From assembly GCA_942492625.1 (NCBI GenBank), contig CALOFM010000010.1, positions 62,001-126,000 of the forward strand: DNA of 64,000 nt, read 5' to 3'. Under the pieces are notes generated by a model, which did not search any database, was not told the origin of the DNA, and saw only the letters and a list, made by a program, of their open reading frames with translations. Below, piece by piece: positions 60,126 through 64,000 of this stretch. Position 1 is the stretch's first letter, and every line of letters starts with the position of its first letter. The stretch is from Thiosymbion sp942492625. GTDB lineage: Bacteria > Pseudomonadota > Gammaproteobacteria > Chromatiales > Chromatiaceae. Position numbers and translations under genes: made by a program.

Positions 60126-61385
60126 TCAACCCGACACGCGGCGAATACGCGCGCCGAGGGCCGCCAACTTTTCCTCGATGTTGTCGTAACCGCGGTCGAT
60201 GTGATAAATGCGGTCGACCAGGGTCTCGCCCTCGGCCACCAGAGCGGCCAGGACCAGGCTGGCGGAGGCGCGCAGGTCGGTGGCCATCACCGGCGCGCCG
60301 GTCAGACGCTCGACCCCGCGGCAGACGGCCACGTTTCCTTCGAGCTTTATATCGGCCCCCATGCGCTGCATCTCCAGCACATGCATGAACCGGTTCTCGA
60401 ACACGGTCTCGGTGACGGTCCCCACGCCCTCGGCGATGCTGTTGAGGGCACAGAACTGGGCCTGCATATCCGTGGGGAACGCGGGGTGCGGCGCGGTGTA
60501 GATGTCCACCGCCCGCGGCCTTCTCCCCTCCATGTCCAGCAATATCCAGTCGGCGCCGGTCTCGATCTTGGCCCCGGCCTCACGTAGCTTGCCCAGCACG
60601 GCGTCGAGTAGGTCCGGGCGCGTATCCCGGCACAGAATACGGCCGCCGGTAATGGCCGCCGCCACCAGGTAGGTGCCGGTCTCGATCCGGTCCGGCAGGA
60701 CACGGTAGCTGGTCGCGCCCAAACGCTCGACGCCCTCTACGTGGATGCTGTCGGTGCCGGCACCGGTGATCTTGGCGCCCATGCTGTTCAGAAACTCCGC
60801 CAGGTCCGCGACCTCCGGCTCCCTGGCCGCATTCTCGATCACTGTCTCGCCGTCGGCCAGGGCCGCGGCCATCATCAGGTTCTCGGTGCCGGTGACGGTG
60901 ACCATGTCCAACACCAGGCGGGCCCCGCGCAACCGGTCCGCCCGGGCGCGGATGTAGCCGTTCTCGACACTGACATCAGCGCCCATGGCGCGCAGGCCGT
61001 CGATGTGCAGATTGACCGGCCGGGCGCCGATGGCGCAGCCCCCGGGCAGCGAGACGTCCGCCCGGCCAAAGCGCGCGAGCAGGGGTCCGAGCACCAGAAT
61101 CGAGGCACGCATGGTCCTCACCAGCTCGTAGGGCGCCGAGCAGCTGGTCACCTGCCTTGCATCCACCTCGATGCACATGCGCTCCCCGACAGTGAGGTTA
61201 ACTCCCATGCGCCCGAGCAGCTCCATGGTCGTGGTGATGTCCCGCAGGTGCGGGACGTTCGACAGCGTCACCTTGCCGTCGGCAAGCAGCGTACCGGCCA
61301 GGATCGGGAGCGCCGCGTTCTTGGCGCCGGCGATCCGAACCTCGCCGTTGAGCCTTGTGCGTCCGGTGATGAGCAGCTTGTCCAT
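60126..61385 (-). CDS. murA: UDP-N-acetylglucosamine 1-carboxyvinyltransferase
   Basis: A 419-residue enzyme for the first committed step of peptidoglycan synthesis (enolpyruvyl transfer). GEVRIAGAKNAALPILAG with Lys22, VSLPGGCAIGARPVNLHIDGL with the catalytic Cys117 (the fosfomycin target), NLMMAAALADGETVIENAA, YTAPHPAFPTDMQAQF and HIDRGYDNIEEKLAALGARI are all present. It lies between mlaB and hisG on the same strand, the usual gammaproteobacterial order, but without the ibaG/bolA-like gene often placed before it. Confidence 0.97.
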   Translation of the reverse strand: MDKLLITGRTRLNGEVRIAGAKNAALPILAGTLLADGKVTLSNVPHLRDITTTMELLGRMGVNLTVGERMCIEVDARQVTSCSAPYELVRTMRASILVLGPLLARFGRADVSLPGGCAIGARPVNLHIDGLRAMGADVSVENGYIRARADRLRGARLVLDMVTVTGTENLMMAAALADGETVIENAAREPEVADLAEFLNSMGAKITGAGTDSIHVEGVERLGATSYRVLPDRIETGTYLVAAAITGGRILCRDTRPDLLDAVLGKLREAGAKIETGADWILLDMEGRRPRAVDIYTAPHPAFPTDMQAQFCALNSIAEGVGTVTETVFENRFMHVLEMQRMGADIKLEGNVAVCRGVERLTGAPVMATDLRASASLVLAALVAEGETLVDRIYHIDRGYDNIEEKLAALGARIRRVSG

Positions 61386-61448
61386 AGGTGGTCGCGCAAT
61401 GCCTGTTGATAATGCCCTTCGAGCGGCCTCGGGCGCGCCGCAGCGGCG

Positions 61449-61760
61449 CTATGCACCGCCCTTGATCACCGGCAACAGCCCGGTGAGGTTGCTGAGGGAG
61501 GCGAGCCTGGCCAGGGGCTCGGGCAGATTACTGAAGCGCAGGGAGATGCCGCACCGATGCGCCAGCTCCAACCACTCCAGCAGCAGTACGAGACCGGCGC
61601 TGTTGGCCCGCCGCACTCCCTGCAGGTCCAGCTCCAGGCATTCCTTGCCCGCAAAATGCCGCCGGCTCTCGACAACGAGCGGCACCACGCTGTCGAAATC
61701 CAATACGCCTTCGACACCGAGGCGGCTGTGCCCGCACGGGACTATCCACGCGCCACTCAT
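61449..61760 (-). CDS. mlaB: STAS-domain protein MlaB
   Basis: A 103-residue STAS protein, the cytoplasmic regulatory subunit of the Mla phospholipid transporter that binds the ATPase MlaF. The STAS core is LGVEGVLDFDSVVPLVVE, LDLQGVRRANSAGLVLLLEWLELA (in parts) and LRFSNLPEPLARLASLSNL. The ATG at 61760 overlaps the mlaC stop by 4 bases. The frame upstream to 61898 runs through mlaC and is not used. Confidence 0.88.
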   Translation of the reverse strand: MSGAWIVPCGHSRLGVEGVLDFDSVVPLVVESRRHFAGKECLELDLQGVRRANSAGLVLLLEWLELAHRCGISLRFSNLPEPLARLASLSNLTGLLPVIKGGA

Positions 61761-62380
61761 CCCTGGCCTTTCGCGTTCATCTCGTCGAGACGCTTGATCA
61801 GGCCGTCGATTCCGTCCTTGCGGATTTGGGAGTTGAAGCTGCTGCGGTAGTTCGACACCAGGCTGACCCGGTCGATCTTCAGGTCGTAGACCTTCCATCT
61901 ACCGCCCTTTTTGTACAGCCTATAGTCGATCGGGATGGCCTTGGCCCCGGGCTCGCTCACCTCGGTGGGAACCACCACCGTGCCTGATTTGCCGGGCTTC
62001 TCGGGCAGATAGCGGATCTGCTCTCCCGAGTAATTCAGCAGGGCCTTGGCATAGGTACGGACCAGCACCTGCTGGAAGCCGTTGGTCAGCTCCTTTCGCT
62101 GGGCCGGGGTGGCGTCGTCCCAATGCTTTCCGACCGCGGTCTTGGTGATCTTCTCGAAGTCGAAATGGGGAACCACGATCTGGTCCACCAACCCGTAGAT
62201 CTTGGACGGATTATGCTTGATGCTGGAGCGCTGGTTCTCAAGCGCCGAGATCATGCGCTCGCTGGTGCGCTTCACCAGCGCGGTTGCACCGCTGTCCGCC
62301 GAGACCGGCAAGCTGACGGCCAGCAGCGACCCTGCAAACAAAACCCATATGCCAACGACTACACGATTTAACCCTTTCAT
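61757..62380 (-). CDS. mlaC: Periplasmic phospholipid-binding protein MlaC
   Basis: A 207-residue exported protein: signal peptide VVVGIWVLFAGSLLAVSLPVSAD, then the MlaC fold with LVDQIVVPHFDFEKITKTAVGKHW, ATPAQRKELTNGFQQVLVRTYAKALLNY (in parts), and GGRWKVYDLKIDRVSLVSNYRSSF. It ferries phospholipids between the outer-membrane MlaA complex and MlaFEDB. It overlaps mlaD by 4 bases and mlaB by 4 bases. Confidence 0.95.
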   Translation of the reverse strand: MKGLNRVVVGIWVLFAGSLLAVSLPVSADSGATALVKRTSERMISALENQRSSIKHNPSKIYGLVDQIVVPHFDFEKITKTAVGKHWDDATPAQRKELTNGFQQVLVRTYAKALLNYSGEQIRYLPEKPGKSGTVVVPTEVSEPGAKAIPIDYRLYKKGGRWKVYDLKIDRVSLVSNYRSSFNSQIRKDGIDGLIKRLDEMNAKGQG

Positions 62381-62847
62381 TCCGAGCTCTCCTCTGCCTT
62401 GCTGAAAAGAAACTGATTGATCATCTGCTCGAGCACGAGCGCCGACTGGGTATGGCCGATCTGCTCGCCATCACCGAGAAACTCCAGCGCCCCCCCCGGA
62501 TCCAGCCCCACATACTGCTCGCCGAGAAGCCCGGCGGTAAAGATATTGGCGAAGCTATCGACGGGGATGGTATCGAATTGTTGATGGATTTGCAGGGTTA
62601 CGACCGCCTCGTAGGTCTCCTTGTCAAATCGGATGCCTTCCACGCGGCCGATTCGCACCCCCGCCATGGTCACCGGAGCGCGCTCCTTGAGGCTGCCGAC
62701 ATTGTCGAAGCGGGCCGTCAGGCGATAGCCTTCTCCGGCGGACGCTGTGTTCAGGTTGCTTACCTTCATGGCGAGGAAAAACAAGGCCAGAAAGCCCGCC
62801 AGCATGAAGGCCCCCACCAGGATCTCTATCGAGCGCGCTCGCGCCAT
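62377..62847 (-). CDS. mlaD: MCE-domain protein MlaD
   Basis: A 156-residue protein with one N-terminal membrane helix (EILVGAFMLAGFLALFFLA) and a single MCE domain: YRLTARFDNVGSLKERAPVTMAGVRIGRV (in parts) and FTAGLLGEQYVGLDPGG. The MCE domains form a periplasmic hexameric ring on MlaE. It overlaps mlaC by 4 bases and follows mlaE after 3 bases. Confidence 0.95.
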   Translation of the reverse strand: MARARSIEILVGAFMLAGFLALFFLAMKVSNLNTASAGEGYRLTARFDNVGSLKERAPVTMAGVRIGRVEGIRFDKETYEAVVTLQIHQQFDTIPVDSFANIFTAGLLGEQYVGLDPGGALEFLGDGEQIGHTQSALVLEQMINQFLFSKAEESSE

Positions 62848-62850
62848 GGC

Positions 62851-63630
62851 TCATTCTCCGAACATCAGGGCCGTGAGGACGAAGTCCAATCCCAGAACGG
62901 CCAACGCCGAGTGCACCACCGAGCGAGTCGTGGCGCGGCTCACGCCATCGGACGTCGGCAGGGCATCATATCCCTGGAACAGGCTGATCCAGGTCACTAC
63001 GAACCCGAACACCAGGCTCTTGAGGACGCCGCCGCGCACGTCCTCGTGCAGATCGATTCCGGTCTGCATCTGGCTCCAGAAGGTGCCGTCGTCCACGTCC
63101 AGGAGCCCCACGCCCACGAACCAGCCACCTATGACACCGACGGCGCTGAACATGGCCGCCAGCAGGGGCATGGCGAACAGACCGCCGAAAAACCGCGGCG
63201 TAAGTATCCGCCGCACCGGATCGACTGCCATCATCTCCAGTCCCGAGAGCTGATCAGTGGCCTTCATCAGGCCGATCTCCGCGGTCAGCGCAGAACCGGC
63301 GCGTCCGGCCACCAGCAACGCAGTGACCACCGGCCCGAGCTCTCGCACCAGGGAGGCCGCCACCATCAGGCCCAGACTCTCCTCGGCCCCGAAACCCGAC
63401 AGGACATAGTAGCCCTGCAGGCCCAGCACCATACCAACGAACAGGCCGGATACGGCGACGATCAGCACCGAGCGCACACCGATATTGTGGATCTGCAGCA
63501 CCAACAGGCGCGGGTGCGTCACCAGACTCGGCAGCCCCCCCAGGATGCCGGCCAGCAGCAAATGGGCGCGCCCGAATCGCTGAAGGGTCCGCAGTGCGCC
63601 CCGCCCCAATCGAGCCAAAGACTGCAGCAC
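62851..63630 (-). CDS. mlaE: Phospholipid ABC transporter permease MlaE
   Basis: A 259-residue inner-membrane permease with five to six hydrophobic helices. Family motifs: IGVRSVLIVAVSGLFVGMVLGLQGYYVLS (in parts), LVRELGPVVTALLVAGRAGSALTAEIGLMKATDQLSGLEMMAVDPV (in parts) and FVVTWISLFQGYDALPTSDGVSRATT (in parts). It lies between mlaF and mlaD with gaps of 8 and 3 bases. Confidence 0.95.
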   Translation of the reverse strand: MLQSLARLGRGALRTLQRFGRAHLLLAGILGGLPSLVTHPRLLVLQIHNIGVRSVLIVAVSGLFVGMVLGLQGYYVLSGFGAEESLGLMVAASLVRELGPVVTALLVAGRAGSALTAEIGLMKATDQLSGLEMMAVDPVRRILTPRFFGGLFAMPLLAAMFSAVGVIGGWFVGVGLLDVDDGTFWSQMQTGIDLHEDVRGGVLKSLVFGFVVTWISLFQGYDALPTSDGVSRATTRSVVHSALAVLGLDFVLTALMFGE

Positions 63631-63638
63631 CGGCCGGC

Positions 63639-64000
63639 CTAACCCAGCAGATCCTGTTCCAGCGGCGGCGCCGGATAGTGGAAGTGCACAGGACCGTCGG
63701 GCAGCCCGCGCATGAACTGATCCACGCGATCCGACCCTCGGGCCCGGACCTGGTCCGGCGTTCCACGGGCCATCACCTTTCCGTCGTCGACGATGTAGAC
63801 GTAGTCTGCAATACCCAGGGCCTCATGCACGTCATGGGAAACCAGCACGCTGGTCAGCCGCGATGCATCGTTTAGCTGGCGGATCAGGGACATGAGCACC
63901 CCCATGGTTATGGGGTCCTGACCCGCAAACGGCTCGTCATACAAGACCACCATCGGATCCAGGGCCACCGCCCGCGCCAGCGCCACGCGGCGGGCCATGC
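63639..64000 (-). CDS. mlaF: ABC transporter ATPase MlaF (partial, cut by window end)
   Basis: Only the C-terminal 120 or so residues are inside the window. They include MARRVALARAVALDP just after the ABC signature, the Walker B region VVLYDEPFAGQDPITMGVL and the H-loop VLVSHDVHEALGIADYVYIV. The frame is open at position 64000, so the start lies beyond the window. It is the first gene of the mlaFEDCB-murA-his run. Confidence 0.92.
   Translation of the reverse strand, partial: MARRVALARAVALDPMVVLYDEPFAGQDPITMGVLMSLIRQLNDASRLTSVLVSHDVHEALGIADYVYIVDDGKVMARGTPDQVRARGSDRVDQFMRGLPDGPVHFHYPAPPLEQDLLG

Noticed and set aside
62452..63642. Plus-strand frame of 396 residues across mlaD and mlaE.
   Set aside because: Antisense shadow rich in H and Q; both mla genes on the other strand are certain.

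Overview
The window looks like a chromosomal segment of a GC-rich gammaproteobacterium, most likely from or near the Chromatiales (purple sulfur bacteria and relatives). This is inference. It rests on the run mlaFEDCB-murA-hisG-hisD-hisC at the right end, a class III (PhaE/PhaC) polyhydroxyalkanoate (PHA) synthase, and many Chromatiales-style accessory genes. No rRNA, tRNA, CRISPR array, prophage or intact insertion sequence was recognised. GC content was judged by eye only.

Layout. 0-8 kb is loosely packed: an NrdG-type radical SAM activase, a PEBP protein, a shortened DUF1631 protein, a membrane-anchored coiled-coil SUMF1 protein, an SLT lytic transglycosylase, a polytopic membrane protein and a small secreted repeat protein. 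8.5-12.9 kb is a first RND efflux pair. 13-15.5 kb holds a lipoprotein and a proline-rich membrane protein. 15.6-40.4 kb is a storage-polymer and acyl-CoA metabolism region. It contains an esterase lipoprotein, a class I PhaC, an AarF/UbiB-like kinase, a BadI-type ring hydrolase, tandem family III CoA-transferases, two alpha/beta hydrolases, two SDRs, PhaE-PhaC, an SCP2-type thiolase with its DUF35 partner, a third PhaC-like enzyme with a helical N-terminal extension, thiol peroxidase, an acyl-CoA ligase, and an 895-residue protein containing a second copy of the esterase. 41-48.5 kb holds DUF2288, TorD and HybE-like chaperones, an NhaP antiporter, an OmpR-type two-component pair, a spondin-domain protein and a decayed recD2-like helicase. 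48.8-54.2 kb is a second RND pair interrupted by a DUF429 gene. 54.2-56.3 kb is repeat-bearing and carries broken queE and queC. 56.4-64 kb is the hisC-hisD-hisG-murA-mlaBCDEF block.

How it may work together. The 16-40 kb region can be read as acid activation (CoA-transferases or ligase), alicyclic ring opening (BadI), condensation and reduction (thiolase, SDRs) and polymer synthesis by up to three PhaC-type enzymes. Two esterases of the PHB-depolymerase family sit at its edges. This is inferred from gene content, not demonstrated.

The most notable points are: three unlike PhaC-type synthases in about 17 kb, one with a phasin-like N-terminal half; the esterase fused to an unidentified N-terminal domain, with twin AT-rich palindromes in its promoter; clustered gene decay (queE, queC, recD2, an AraC fragment, possibly DUF1631); and heptamer tandem repeats plus an intergenic inverted-repeat family.
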